Source: Synchiropus splendidus (Eukaryota; Chordata; Actinopteri; Syngnathiformes; Callionymidae). From it: a stretch of 64,000 nt of DNA. Where the stretch lies: NCBI RefSeq assembly GCF_027744825.2, contig NC_071342.1:10373501-10437500 (forward strand), in the 5' to 3' direction. Position numbers and translations under genes: made by a program. Each line of letters begins with the position of its first letter. The first letter of the stretch is position 1. Below the pieces are notes generated by a model that made no database searches, was not told the origin of the DNA, and worked only from the letters and a program-made list of their open reading frames with translations. This document shows, piece after piece, positions 13,050 to 27,954 of the stretch.

Positions 13050-16000
13050 CTGCAAAGAAGCAAAATCAGAAGTCAGCAATGTAATAACGCAATCAGTTAT
13101 GAAAAAAAAATGGACGTGGCCTTTGTGAGCAAGTGAAACAAAGATCATAATTGTTATCTTATCATATGAGTAAGTCAGTACAAACACGACTACAAAATCA
13201 GACTTCACCCTCTTCATCTTTTACCAATGCTGATCAGGTACAATGGCATTTGAACGTTTTCATGACATCTCCACTATACATATCACAAAATGTAGTACTA
13301 TGCCTATGCCTTCTAAGAAGTACATTGCAATGCAACACAAGAGTTACAGTACAGTTGTAACCTCAAATTTTATTGACGTCACTCTGAATGGTTTAAATGT
13401 TTTTTTTGTTTTTTTTACCTGACAAATTCACAAATTGTTGGTGATCTGAGTAGGATGATGATGAGGCAATAAATGCTCCACAATGTTTCTGCGTATGGAA
13501 ACATCATTAATAAATATGGTAAGTAAGTACATATAAAATCTATATAAAAATGGGAATCCATAACGTGGTCAAAATAAACAGAAATCTCTCTCTCTTTCTC
13601 TCTCTGATATACTTTACTTTATTACGGCACTCCTCCATAGTTTTCACAATCTTTATTTTGCACTTTGGCAAGGGTCACCATAAATGTGCAGTTAAGCAGC
13701 AGAGCATGTTCATGTCAACACAGGAATGCAGCCACGTAAAACTGATTAAATCAGCTATGATTGTTGCTCTGATGCGCATGTTTATGTAGAATTTACACAA
13801 GAAGTTATGTCCAGTGAGCTGCTGAGACGTAAGAGATCTCAAGCACAGAGAGCTAGATAGCAAGATACGCACACGTCATATGTGTAAACTCACAACAACA
13901 TCAACTGTGTGCAGATACATCATCAGCCAGTGAGTATAACGTCGACCTAGACTTGTGACACCAATTGGATAATTTAGGAGCAGTAAAGCCTCAGAAGGGT
14001 CACAGTCCTCTTGTGTCTGCTTTTATATGACTAATAATTATTTTATTATTCAAGCGCACCCTTCACTTCTGCTTTGTTAATCAGGCTTTAACAGGATATT
14101 TTAAACAGTACAGTTGAGTTAGATTCATGTTTTATTCAGTAAAATGAAAAAAAAAACATGCTGGGCAGGAACAAAAAATAAAATATCACTGTAACTTCCC
14201 ATTTCAGAATACAAACACATGCATTGTTGAACCAACTGGACAGAAGGAGTCATTGCTAGCTGATAAAAAAAGCAGTTGCCTTCCATGTTTTATGCTTTTG
14301 GGGCCCATTAATGTCAGTAAATTAAAGGCAGCATGAATATGGATGACGTGCATGATTGCTGCATTGAATTTATGCCAGCGGTTGAAACAATGTCAATGAG
14401 GACGCGAGTGTTTTAGACATTTTGATTAGCATTTAGGAAGTCGGGCCTCTGACATTCACCATGAACGCTGATATTTTCTGCCAATAAATCACAAGTCTCA
14501 CTACAGTGGCTGTGATTACATCTTTAAAATGGAGAAGAAATATGATTCACTATGATGAATAAACAGCTCTGAATAAACAGCAAAAAAAAAACAACCTCTG
14601 AACTACGCTTGCTGACAGACGCACAATAAAACCACCGCAACTCTGACAGGGAAGTATAATTGTAAATCTATAGACGTGATATGCTCGGCTGATACTGAGG
14701 CTGCAAGTGAGTGTGCTCAGGTTTGTGTACACGTCTGCTGAGAAATCCTCCTAAGACTCGTCCTCTCGAGTCCTCTCTTCCTTCAAAAGATTCAAACCTT
14801 TTTTTTTAATAACTTGTATATATCAGAGGAATTTCAAATTTAATACAGACAGAAGGAAAAAGGATGGTTTCAATTTGTTTCCATTTGATGGGCTAATGGC
14901 TGGAGCGCATGTTACCAGCAGATTGAAGTGGCGTGCTGGAAGACGGTTATTAGAGTAACAGAGAAATCTGGAGGACAGATGTGTGCAGCTGAGTTGCTCT
15001 CTGATGTTTGCTTTAGTTATCTCCAATTTACCAGGCATCTGTCTGCTGCTTCACATTTCCCCTTTAAAGATCCGGTATGTTGCTCCTACTGAAGCCCAAA
15101 TATAATAACTATGGTTTGGCATACGCTGTTGAAAAAAATGAAAAAAAAAATGTTTTATTTCAAATATCTGGGACACATCCGGAGGAAACTAATGCATATA
15201 CAGTGTGATGATATTAAGAAGTCTGCTGACAAAAACAGACTTTTATATAACCCCAGGTCAAAAAAACATCTTGATTTATCTCAGGCGAGGACTGAAGTTA
15301 CAGTAAAATAAGCAGGAAATCTAAAACATAAGCAAATGTTTTTCTTGCTTGGAAGACATTCTAATGGAAGTGGATGGATTTTACTAAGATTAGAAAGGAT
15401 TTACAAGCAAGGCACACGCGCAGGAAGAAGAAAAGAGACAGGCCTTATTATACAGCTGGAATATAGATGCAACTTATGGCGAGGAGTTAGAGCAGGAGAG
15501 GGCACAATCATTACTTGAATTTGAAACAATTAGTACACAGATTCAGTTAGAGGGAGAGCGCTCTCGAGTCAAGTGGCACAGACAAACAAGATTACAACTG
15601 AACAGAGACCATATTGCTGTCATGCTGTCAGCAAAGACAAACACTAAAATTATTAAAATTAGCTCAATGTGCTCATCTCAAAAGGTATTCAAACATCTCT
15701 ACCATTATTGAGAACATTCTTCATACTCACATCTGCCCAAATAAGTGGTTAAAATTTGACATATCTGGCATGAGCCGATACAATCAGAGAACACCATTCA
15801 GTAGCCTGGGCTCCGATTGGCATAGCGTCACTCCTGTTTCTGTTTGTAACTTCATTAAAAATAGCCACCAGTGCTTTTGTAGCTGGTGTAAGAAAATATC
15901 AATATGATCAAATATCACGATACTTGATTGCCCAATATTCGTTTAATGTTTTTGCTATATGGCAATACTGGATTGTGCGATATTATCTTGATATTTTAAA

Positions 16001-17862
16001 TTGACTTCATAGACATTTATAGACATATGTTTAATACTAATAGCATTTTGTTTCCGGAGGCTGAGTTACTTTATTGATAAAGGGAGCTGTTCCTTCCTCT
16101 GTTGGACTGTGAAATGTGACTGAAAGTCAATAACAATAACCTTGTTTTCATACACTTAATAGGGTACGACATGATACGATTATTTTTCCTTAAAATGTTA
16201 TTAAATGTAAGCAAATATTACAATATATTTCTGAACTTACAGTGTCTGAATACAGATCAGAGATCACAAAACGCTTATCAAGACACATCGAAGTGCTTGA
16301 ACTCTAATTACCTGAAGATTAAATGTCAACAACCATATTTATTGTTCTTAAAATTAACAATCAGTTTAAGAATCCTGAGTCTATAAATCACCATGGCCCT
16401 TAACTACACCATAACACATTCAGTTTTGGAACATGTAGACCAAACAGCTATACTCTTTCCACAGAACTATATATTTGTTTTAGGATGAGACTCATTCCAC
16501 CTTATTTGAAACTCAAATGGGTAAATAAAAAGATTGTGTACTATGTATGTATGAGTGTGTAAAGGGAATTATGCCAATTTGAAACAATAACACATACAAA
16601 CCTTAAACGTCAACAAAATAGAGTCATCATTACAGATGGAAATTATAAATAAACCATGACACACGTATGCACTGTATGAAGCTCATATATATTAAAGTAC
16701 ATCAGTTTAGTGCACTACTAAAAACGCTTTTTGAGGGTTTTGTCTGCCACCAGAGCCATCTGGAATCAGAGCCAGTCTGAAGACAGAATTTCCTTATAAA
16801 GTAAAAAAAAAATAGCCCAAGAGGGATAGCTTGATATAGCTGTGCCTCCCTCACTAAGTAGAAACATCAAACATGGGTTTTTCAGTCCTCTTATAATGAG
16901 CTGTCAAGTGGTGGCGCACGCTTGTAACTGGCTTTCCGTGCATTGAACAACCGGCATCTTTTGCCTTCACGAAATCAGGACATCTGAATAACCACAACAA
17001 CCAGCCTGCAGCCAAAAGCCACGTTCTCCTTTATCGCTTCAACATTAGCTTTTGTGCGCTGATGTGATCTGCTGACAACTCGCAGGCAACCATGACAGAT
17101 TCCAATCCCAGCCCAAGCAAAAACCAAAATAACACGCTCATCGTCCTACGGAGTGAATCAAATAAAAGAAAAGGGGATCGTTTTTAGAGAAAAGAGAGCG
17201 CACGTGCGGCAGCAACAAACCCAAAAAGCGCTCAAGTCTTCCCTGTGTATCAATCAAGCTATGACACGCTGGCTTGTGCGAGTGTCAACAGATCCTGTTT
17301 GGGGACTTGTTTGGCTTCAGAGCAAAGCGCAACAGGTGAGAGCAATTCAGCAGCTGTCAACACACTCACAAATATAATCAGTCTATGAACGGAGGAGCAG
17401 GACTAAAAACATCCATTAGCACCGCAAAGCTTTTTATTTTTACCTTAGCAGCCAGCACTTCATATTGAGCTGGGAGCTGCAGTGCGAGGCAAGGTGATGA
17501 ACTCAGACGCCGGATCCTATGTTTAATGGAGTGTGGTTTAAATACACACAAGATTACTGGTAGCTGAAGCTATAAATTAATCCACGGAACTTCCCCTTTT
17601 AGCAATTCACAACGCCCAGGTGTTTATTGTGCTTTGTCATTCCCACTAAGGTTTGGCTTAGAGGGATGACAAAGCATTCCAAAGTCAGTCAAGCATTCCG
17701 AAATCTTGACAGACATACTTGATAATAAAAGGTCATACTGTATAATGATCTACAAGTGAGTTGCTGCCCCTCTGACCAAATCGGAGCTTACAACCATGAT
17801 ATATTCAGGGATTAGTAGGGGTGAAAGAAAATATATCGTGATACATGATGGCACAAAATTAG

Positions 17863-17868
<6 letters not shown>

Positions 17869-17922
<54 letters not shown>

Positions 17923-17951
17923 ATGAGAGAGAGAGAGAGAGAGAGAGAGAG
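17869..17951. repeat. compound (TA)n-(GA)n microsatellite
   Basis: A TA run (17869-17898) passes directly into a GA run (17899-17951) that has one AT interruption. It is flanked by TATCGTGATA-type and TATCGATATA-type words, which suggests it grew inside a decayed transposon. Confidence 0.95.
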
Positions 17952-20900
17952 TCCACCGTATCGATATACATACTGTATGTATGTTTATGTTGTGTGTTTT
18001 TGCGTTGAGTTCCAACCATAGGAGCCAGTAGTCCAACTTCCATCAAAATTCAAACAGCCTTGCAATATATTGTGATCTATCACATCAAATGTATAGAATC
18101 CCGTCAATACACTTCAGAAGGAGGATATTACAGCAAAACAATACCTACCTGTGTTGACCATAGTCAACACAATAAGCTGGACAGTGTTCCGTTTTGTCAA
18201 ACAGATTAACTCATATTGTTGGTGAATAACATTTTCCCACCTCAGGTGTGGAACAGTATCAATATAACCATCAATATAGGTGTCATTTCATCCAGTATTA
18301 CAGGGTGATACATTTCACCTCAGAGTGACAGCAGCTAGCAGTGTTATCAGCAAGCCAAACAGAGCATTCAGTTACCTTTTTCTGTTTTTTTTTAGTTCTA
18401 TCTGTTATGCATTACAGTGTGGTAAGGTTTAGCTCGAAGAACCCTGGTTTACTGCCAAAATGAGCAACCAAACATAGGAACTTGCCTGCTTGATCTTGAC
18501 TCCTGTAAGGACTTGAGTGATGTTAGCTGTAGTCTGTGATGTGACTTAAAGAGACTTTGTAATAGCCAGAACATGGCTGACATGAATCTAAATTTTTCAT
18601 TATTGAAATACACTTTTAATTAAATAAATCAATAAATAAAACATGCAGCATCATTTAATAATGACATTAATGTTTAAGAACTGGCTAAATAATGAGATTT
18701 TAATGAATATGTTGGGTTCTAATTTCATGTGCGATGGCCATGTCCTCGGTGGAAAATGGTTTATACTTACAATAACATGGACCATACATGAAAGGCACCC
18801 GGTTTTTCAAGTTTCAAGGTCACTGTGATGTTGCTAAACAGGTGCTGTCAAAGCAATATCAAGACACTCCTCCACAAATGTCGAACTCAACTCCAGTGAA
18901 TTTTATATGCAACAGTAAATGTGTGATTAATGTATTGTCATCGCCAGTTAATCGCTTTAGAAAACATTCATCAGATAAAGAAAAATGTAAAACTCCATTC
19001 GTCAGGAGTGAGCAATTAACTTCCTCAAGATCAGTTTCCCTCCACAAGGAAATGACGGCCACTTAATCGTCGTAAAATTAATTTGACATTTCAGTGTTAA
19101 AAAAGTGCTTTTCTGTGATTTATTCATGATGGGGAATATATAAACGTAGGTGTTGTGAGGAGGTCTGCATTCCAATGGGCATCAAATTATAGTGTAGTGC
19201 AGATGAATGCAAAGTGGGGCGCAACACTGCAAGAGGGAGGCGACATTAGGGAAGTGGTCATAATGTTATAGCTCATCCTAGAACGCTACATACAGTGGCC
19301 ATCAATGTGTTTTTCATTCTCTGCAATCGGAAGTGAGTATTGCTGAACGCCTTAGTTTGACCTAATTAGCACACTGTACTAGCAGCATGCGCTTGATGGG
19401 GTTTAGACTAATTCTTGTTTGGATATTTACTCATCAAAATCGGGCAGGAATGATCAACAAACCGGTAAATAATCCTGTTGTCTTTTAATTAAGGCCCCGC
19501 ATGTTTTACAGCTTGATCCGAACAATTAAACTATCATGGAAAATGCTGCGGTTCCAGTTGGATTAGCAATTAGCGAAGCTGTTTGTTTGTCTGAGAGAAA
19601 ACTTCCATCCATGGCACCTGGCAATACACAACAATTTGTTGTGTATTTACACTGAAACAGTTCAGTATTAAAAGGTGACACAACACTCAGTGTGAGTGTC
19701 AGAGCTGTTACATGACTGAGTGAAAACGCCTCTAGTCACCAGTGGAGCATAGCTAGCTAGCAGCGGCTAATGTTGTGTTTAATGTTCGTCATTATTTACA
19801 GATTATTTATTCAGGAATCGGTGCTATAATCAAACCTTTTTGAAGATCCACCCTGGGTCTTTCGAAAAGAGATGAAATTTAAACGTGAACTGATGTTAAA
19901 GTTGACTCATTACCAGTTTGAAATATTGAACTTTACCTGACTCTGATTCATTGTGGAAGCAGTAACTGTCATAGTAAGGAATGATTTTTGAAAAAAAAAA
20001 AAAAGCGTTGTTTATACAATATTTCAATGACCATTCACAGTAAAAAAAATGTAATTTTGATTTATTTATTAATGTTTGTTTTTTGGGAGGTTGATGTCAG
20101 TATTGTTCACTAAGCACAAGCAACAAATGATTCTATGACCAACAGGAAGTGTGATAAAATAAACATATGAACCAATGTTCCCTGTAAGTCAGGCCTAACA
20201 TTGTGATGAAGAGTGATCAAATCATGCCCACATTGATATGACTAACATGTCTTTATTTTGACTTTTTACTTAAACTGGAATAAGAAAAACCTTAATTCAT
20301 TGTAAAATGCAGACTTCTAGCCTTGTAAACGTGTAGTTTAGTTATCATTAACTTAAAATCAGAGGAAAAAGCAAAACACTGCAGTACATGAAAACTCAAA
20401 CACAATGGGCTTCTTATTCTTTCTGTGTCTAGACCAGGCTCTGCGTTAATATACCATTAATAGAGTACAATAGATGCCAGTGGCCGCACATGATACTTGG
20501 CACCACAGATACCGATGAAAGTGATTAAATAAAAATGTTTTGTGACAGAGGTAGGGCAGTCCAAATATTGTTTGCCTGTTGATGACCCGCTGTCACTGGG
20601 TCATCAGAAGGTGCTGTTACCGCTAAAGTCACAGCACGGCACCTCTGTGATTGGTGGAGCCGGTTGAAAGTTTTAGGTTGGTTGGAAGGTTTTCTTCCGC
20701 CGTCTTGGTAGTTTTTCAAAATCGTAGCCGTAGCGATTCAAAAATTGCCTTCCATTATGTTGCAATGTCGATTTGAATAGAAAAAAATGAAAGCATCTTA
20801 AGGAAAAGTCAAACGTAACCTGTGAAACACAGACGGTGAATCAGAATCCTCCAGAACTCAGAAGGCTCACTTGAGACAGTAGTTTCCACACATCTAGTCA

Positions 20901-22539
20901 ACAGCTAGTTTAACAACGAATTGTTGCTCAGGTCTTAGCAGCAAGGTAAACTGTGCTGCTAGTCCTTCAGTCAGTTAGCTCTTATTAAGATGGGCTTCTC
21001 TAATTCCCGTTCACGGTCAAGCTCAATCTATGAAGCCAAAAAAAAAAAAAAAAACAGTCCAAACTGAGCGAATCATCCTTGAGAATCAAGCGACATTTGT
21101 AAGGAATGCCACTTGTCAGATATCAATAAAACTAGATTTGAAAATCTAGTTTTTGTCGGGGTGCAGACTGCGACAAAAAGAGTGATGGATATCAAACATT
21201 TAATTTATCTGCCATCACTTCTGTTGGAATTTTTTTGTCAACATTAACTAATCATGTCACCCCCGGTGAATTCACAGCGTCAGTCTAATTTCAACATTTT
21301 AAAGGATTAAATCAAACAAAGAAATTAGCACTCAAAGGGCTTTCTTTGTTATTAAAGCTCCATTAATGAAACACTAGAGAAGCACATGAGTCACGTTAGA
21401 TTTTGGGGTTTCAAATGAAAGTTCCATAAATGCCGTCCTTACAGACACTGCTGTCATTCCCAGTTAGGCCATCGGATGTTTTAGGCGAGCAGCACACCGC
21501 CAGCAGGCCACTAGATAATATAGGTCAGAGGACTGGGAGCCCACAGCCAAGAGGTGACGCTCCACATCAGCCACATTGCAGACAATCGTCTTTCATTTTA
21601 GTGACACTTCCTGCACTGATGCATTAAAGCATTTATACGCTAAGTCTTGCTCAGAACATCTACATTTGTCACAGTTGTTTTGCCTCTCATGTGACAGCTG
21701 CTGCTTACACACTAACTGCTCTGCTGAGTTAAAATGCAAGGTAATACATTAACTGCTGCATGTTTTATCCCGTCTCCATTTTTCCATCAATAATTCATGC
21801 TATTACTGCAGCACTATGATATTTCCACAAACATCATAGATTGAATTTATTGCTGGGCCAGCGCAATAATAGACACAGGGTGGAAAAAAAAAATCTTCTG
21901 CTGAGAAAGTGTGGAAGTCAGTTCCGGAAATCTGTGACTCCCGCAATCTCAAAGAAATGAAATACGTGGAAAAATCCATATCATTCAATTTACAAGCTGG
22001 CAGGAGCTCACCAAGGCACGCTAGCACATTAAGTGCAATTTTATGCACAGAAAACTGCCGCAAAAACACGTCAGGCTGCAAGATTGCAGCAAAATTGTTT
22101 TCATCATTGTTTTCATCAATCACAATGTATAGATGCTATCATGATATCATGGAAAAAAAATCTGTATTTTTTTATTACTATTTAATAAGAAGACTGGTAA
22201 CACGTAAAGATCTCATTTATAATGCATTATTACTACATTCATAAGACATCATGCATTTATAAGAATTTAAGGATTATCATTATAGAAGATGAATGTTCAT
22301 AATCATGTATGGTAACTTGTGACAAGGCTTATATATTATAAATGCTGGATTTAACTTGGCCCTTGACCCACTGTATAACATTGTTAGAAATAAGATAACA
22401 GTATTGTACCTTGTTAGAAGTCATACATGATGATGAACACTGGTAATGTCTTCTGTCTCGTCTATAAGACCTGCCACTCTGTCAGATAGTAGTAAATGTA
22501 AATAATAATGTAAATTGTTGTCAACACCTTTTTGAGTGT

Positions 22540-22998
22540 CCCGGTCTTGTCTCAGTCTCGAATGCATTTTCACTCGGTCTTGGACTGGGTGGACTCTGCT
22601 TTTCTATTCAAGACTGGTAAAGACTGACATTCTGGCTTTTGCTCAGTTTTCTTGTGTTTCCTCTTTGATACTTAGCAGGGGTCTCCAACTGATCCACAAG
22701 AGGACCACAGTGGGTGCATGTTTTTGTTCCTAACTGATGAGGAGGATACAAAACACCAATAAGGTTTCTGAAGACTGTTGTTTGTCAGACTGGAGGCGAT
22801 TGTTTCAGCTGACTGGTTAAGCAACGTGCGCCTGCACCCACTGGATCAGACTGTCTTGGTCTTGTTTCTGTCTCAACCACCGAATGTCTTGGTCTCGTCA
22901 TGGTGTTGATCTACAAATGTCTCGATCTTGTTTCAATTCTCTCCCGTCTCAATAATGTCTTGGTCTCAGTTGGAGTGGTCTTGACTACAACACTAGTT
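22540..22998. repeat. GTCTTGGTCTCG-rich repeat with nested hAT-like fragment
   Basis: Two flanks (22540-22670 and 22851-22998) are rich in variants of the words GTCTTGGTCTC and CTTGACTACAACACTAG, a known style of teleost interspersed repeat. Between them, 22676-22850 begins CAGGGGTCTCCAACT and contains CCACAGTGGGTGCATG, typical of the terminal region of vertebrate hAT elements. It ends with the opposing word GCACCCACTGGATC. I read this as one element inserted in another, both decayed. Related GTCTTGG-rich sequence recurs at 56270-56640. Confidence 0.5.
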
Positions 22999-25359
22999 GC
23001 ATCTATCATCTTTGATGTGCCGTTAGTGAAATTCCCCATTTTGACGCCATGACTCATGCACCTGTCCGTGACTAATTTAATAGTTGATTATAGTCAACCA
23101 TGTCGAGTACTGTAGTCACCGCAGCCCTAAAGAGATTCATGTAAGAATTTTGTGAGGAGTAATGGAATAAATATATGTATATAGTTTTCCCCCAACATTT
23201 TGTTGCAAGCATGACCATTACCCAGTGTATTTTTGAGTATAAACATGACTAACAATAACTTTTGTTAGCCTGGATGTAAAGTAGTCTATAGTAGTAATTG
23301 ATATTTGTGTTATTTTTTTTTATTTTTTTTTATTATTATATTATATATATATATTTTTTTTTTGTTTGTTTGTTTGTTTGGTTCTGCTCATGCTTATGCC
23401 AGGATATTGCAACATTTCTAAAGTTTTGTCAGCGTATATGCCATCTAAATGTAATTATTGTATCGATCACAATTTTTAAAAAAAAGTTTTTTATATCCAA
23501 ATCGGGTCACACTTTTCAGCGACAGTTAGGCATCACTTTCCATTGATGGAGAGCTAACAGAAAACAGTAAAATAAAATAATATATAATAATTTTTTAACT
23601 TGCCTTTGGAAGGCATTGTCGAGGGAGCTGGACGTGGCCCACTTTTGCCACAGTCCAGTGACTTTCAGAAGCCCAGAAATACACACTTATAAATGTTATT
23701 TTGGCTCTAAATAATGTCCAGCGGAAAATCCATGAAATCCTGCGTGAACAGCGAGGAAGAAATTCCTCAATGTCAGCGTTCTGCAGCCGAGCGTCTCATC
23801 GCTAGGACAGGAGTTTGAGTGTGAGAGTCAAGGGGTGCAGGAACCCAGTAGGTGGGTGTCTTTCTATACTATGAATACACATATGCACACACACACATAG
23901 AGCTTCTCCTGACATGCTGGGAAGGGTTCTGCTTGCTGCCTCAAAGAGGTCAGAGCTGGAATTCCTAAGGCCAAAGGAGATTAGTAATTGAGTAATGGAC
24001 ATGGTGACATGGACAATGAGGAGACAGAGAGGGAGAGAGAGCAGGAGGAACTCGCAGAGAGTGAGGGAACCAGAGTATGAAACACAATATGAGTTCATTA
24101 TCTGTCTCCCCTCCCCGTGACTGACCTTGGCTGCAGTGTCCCAAAACAAACTTATCTGGGAATTAAAAAGGAGCCCTTGGGACGGAGCCAGCGACAATCA
24201 AATTAGAATATGTTTTCCTAACCGCCTCCAGACCGAAACCAGTTCGAGGGGCAACAAATTTAAAGGTGAAAATTACTGCACATAACATCCTGCCACCTTA
24301 ATGCATGCAGTTTATTCATGTGCATAAAAGTCGCAGTAATATCTGCGGGTGTGCTGAGCTCATCTTTTATTTACCGACTCCATTAAGAGAATGCTCCTTG
24401 TATGAGCCGCTGTGATATGTAAAACGTATCACTCTGGCACAGAGAAAGGGGAAAATAAGAGAGATAACAGGAGTTTTTCAAAGGCTTTGGGAAAGTGGGT
24501 GAGGCATCCATCATGTAAGGTGACACCACAAAAAAGCTGTGTCAGCGCTCTAGAATAACACCAGCTTCTCTGTCCTCGTGTTTGAGCAATTGTGCATATA
24601 CTGTAGCCACTAATTTTCACAGAGAAGCCGGCGGAGATATTGAACTGTGGGTTTTGAGTGCAAAAGCTTTATTTAACAATTTTGCTTAACGTAGCAGCTC
24701 TTACTCTCAATTTAATAGGAAGGGTAACTGGAACAAACTGCGACTATCGTGAGGAACCATTATTCCCTTTGATGTATGTTATACCTGGGAAAGTGCCTTT
24801 GATTGTATTTTCATGTTAGTTTTTATATCTGCCATTGCTTACTAAGATGTTTGTAGCTAATTATAAGCCGATTCTCGATCGTAATATCAGAGATTTACAA
24901 CATGTATAAGTGCAACTACAGCTGCCTTTTCCGCTTCAAAACTAAATTCTGCTAGTGTGGTGCTACAAACGGGGCAATAGCTCCGGGTCCTAAATGTCAA
25001 TATCAACCATTTTTTCCTGTGTTATTGGCCCTTAGTTGGTTGTCAAATTTTACAGCAACAAATCACAAATAACCTGGAACATACAAGGCTAGCAGTGAGT
25101 AAGTGTTAGCAGTATTAGCAGCGTTTTAATCCAATCTTAAAACGATTGGATGAAAAAATAGGTAGGATTTTAGACATGGTGCATAAAATATGTGAAAATT
25201 GTGAGTGGCCTTTGAGATGTCCACAGCTTCATGTCAGCTGAAGATGTGCCAAAGATGTTGAATTTATGGCTGTCAATCGATTAAAAAAACGTTAATATCA
25301 GCTCATCACGCTAGAGCAGAGTTTACTCACAATTGATGGAAAATGAATAACAAATTATT

Positions 25360-25360
<1 letters not shown>

Positions 25361-25399
<39 letters not shown>

Positions 25400-25401
25400 A
25401 T

Positions 25402-25435
<34 letters not shown>
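25361..25435. repeat. (TATC)n-(TA)n compound microsatellite
   Basis: About nine TATC units (25361-25398) run into a TA tract (25397-25435) with one interruption. Runs of this kind often mark the 3' tail of LINE elements. Degraded CGATTAAAAAAA sequence lies just upstream. Confidence 0.95.
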
Positions 25436-26480
25436 GGTAACTAGATCAAAACCTTCCTTTTCAATAAGATCTACTGCCGTTGCTGCAAGTAATATATTTA
25501 TGTATTCATTTTTAAGGCAGGACACAGTAGTCAGGCACCTTAATGACATAGCGAGGGAAACTTGCGTCATCTTATTTTGAAGTCTCCCCACCTCCTCCGG
25601 CTGGGCTTTACAACTGCTAACAATATTAAAAATATTTAAATACAAACATCTTAACATCTTAATAAACTTCAGGTCATTCGATAAGATTTGTGTAAGCACC
25701 CCTACTTCCTGAATATAAGCTAATCAACATGAAATCCGAGACAAAAATTAAGTAAATAACAGGCTTTTTCCTGCACTGTTTGCAAAACAGCCACCACTGT
25801 AATGTTTACTGACTTGGCATCCTCTTATCTGAGTGTTTTCTGCATCGCTAAATTAAACACTTGCAGCGTTATGCCAAAGGTTAATGCGCTATTATATTCA
25901 AAACCGTGTACTGTGACTTTGTGTGCCATGAAGAGAATTTTAACTCTACCAAAACATCGACTAATATCCCAGTGCCATTCAGAGTCAGAGTTGCTGGATC
26001 CTTATGCGGGTGAATAATAAAAAAAAGTCTCACTAACGGAGATTTAAAAATGTGGCAGTATTCTCCTCTAAGGTTAAAATAACGATTGGCTGACTCCGGG
26101 AGCCCTGCAGTCACGCATCAAGACAAATGTTTGCCATTTGAAGCGCTTAGTCAATGATGAAGTGGGTAAATCTGAGCTAAAGAGCACCAGATTCTCATGT
26201 GTGACAACACTCCAGACGTACACAGGGAAACTTTTGCTTGAAAGGATTGAGAAATCTCGACGCTCTTGGAATGACATCTCCTAAACCAATGGGAAATGTA
26301 AGTGTGCTTTTTTATAGCCTTTGAAGTCCGGGGTATTCCATTTTAAAGGTTTTAAATTACACTATCCTAAAAAGCTGGTAATAATTTACATGCTATTTCA
26401 GCAGTGGTGAGGAATTCACTGGAGGGCAGTGTACGGAGTTAATGACTTGTTCTGCAGCAGGAGGAGGCACGCAGGCACTC

Positions 26481-26532
26481 ACACACACACACACACACAC
26501 ACACACCCCACCACCACCACCACCACCCACCA
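26481..26532. repeat. (AC)n followed by (CCA)n
   Basis: An AC tract (26481-26506) is followed by CCA triplets (26507-26532). The His/Thr- and Gly/Val-rich open frames across it are repeat translations, not genes. Confidence 0.93.
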
Positions 26533-26972
26533 ATACTGCCGCCACCGCCACTAAATTCCTGCCATTGTTGTGTGAATGGGGAGATTTTGCTTTAATGCTA
26601 ACTGTCCCAGACCAGAAAGCAGAATGAGATGTTGTGTGAAGATGACTGTAAAAATATGCCATATCGCATTCACTCTTCTCATTCAATGTAACGACCTCAT
26701 CCATCAAAATACAGCTCGCATATCTAAGCCACTTATACTTAACTCAACTAGGATTCCAGATGCCAGAATTACCCATTCAGGGTTTTTCCCTTAGGAAAAA
26801 TCAAAGAAGCAGCAAATGAATACAATCTAATTTCCCTACAAGCTGGCTTTCCAAGCACTGAAACACATGCATGGAGGAGTGCCATGCACTGAAGAAATGG
26901 CTCTGGCTGCATGCCAAAGTGTTTTCCACAGCAATCAATACAGGACCACTGCTGCAGTCCTGTCAAAGCCTC

Positions 26973-26999
26973 TGTGTGTGTGTGTGTGTGTGTGCGTGC
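26973..26999. repeat. (TG)n microsatellite
   Basis: A TG run that degrades into CGTGCG at its 3' end. Confidence 0.92.
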
Positions 27000-27660
27000 G
27001 CGCCAAAGCCTTGTCAGCTAGAGGGACAGTCCGGAGGATAAGAGAGGTCAGATGAAATCAGAGGTGATGATAATAGCGCATTAATATAACATGATCCAGA
27101 AATATTCTCCACGCTTGTGGAACCCCATTAAGAGTGCAGTGCTGTATTTGCAGCAAACTGGAATATACGGTATAAGATAAGCATAAGCAATTAAGTGCCT
27201 GGAGCACAGCGCACACAGTGAGTGGGTGTTGTGTGTGTGCAGCGCGCTATTATCTGTAACAGCTCTCACTTGAAAGTCCAAAAACAGAAAATTATTAAAG
27301 GCGCAGCAGCAGGGAAGCAGCGAGGCGGGCTATTCCGAGAGAGGAGGAATAACGTGTCACTCAATTTTAAAACACATGTGACTGTTTAGTCAGTGGCAGT
27401 TCGCAGGCGGACAAATAGAGCGGAGGCCCCGGCGGAGGCTTTGTCATGATGGCTGAGCAACTCAACACAAAGCCTGTTTAAAGAGCCAGCAGAGCTCAAC
27501 TGGTGGCAGTAAACACAGCTCATCAGTGTGAGATTCAATATGAATAGTGCCGTCGTCACATGTGGATTAGATGTTTAGCCAAATATCACGGTCGTGAAGC
27601 AGCACAGGGCCGGGCGATGCAGACAATTAAGAAAAGAAGGATGTATTTTAATTTAGCATA

Positions 27661-27700
<40 letters not shown>
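27661..27700. repeat. (AT)n microsatellite
   Basis: A 40-base AT run with one G, directly abutting the LINE-derived sequence that starts at about 27701. Confidence 0.95.
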
Positions 27701-27702
<2 letters not shown>

Positions 27703-27954
27703 ACCTGTCTCACCCCGTCCTGGACACCCTGACGGCACTGTACCTGTACCTTCATTGGCAGGCTGATCCACCCACGCTGCATTCTGTCCCACTACTGTCC
27801 ATTGTCAATCATTTGTTTATTTATTATTTATTTATTTTTCATTTCTTTATTTATATAATTTATTATTACCTATGTGTTTTATACTTACTTATAACTACTT
27901 ACATACTATTAATTATATATACATTTTTTTAATTTCACCATTATATATGTTTAT

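Noticed and set aside
12606..13217. 203-codon minus-strand open frame taken as a single-exon gene
   Set aside because: Only codons between 12815 and 13049 match arid5b. Both ends pass through clear splice sites into intron sequence.
21128..21153. Short palindrome AAAACTAGATT / AATCTAGTTTT
   Set aside because: Arms of only 11 bp in AT-rich DNA are expected by chance, and no larger element could be built around them.
26393..26707. Gly/Val/Cys-rich minus-strand frame
   Set aside because: It is translated from the AC and CCA simple repeats at 26481-26532.
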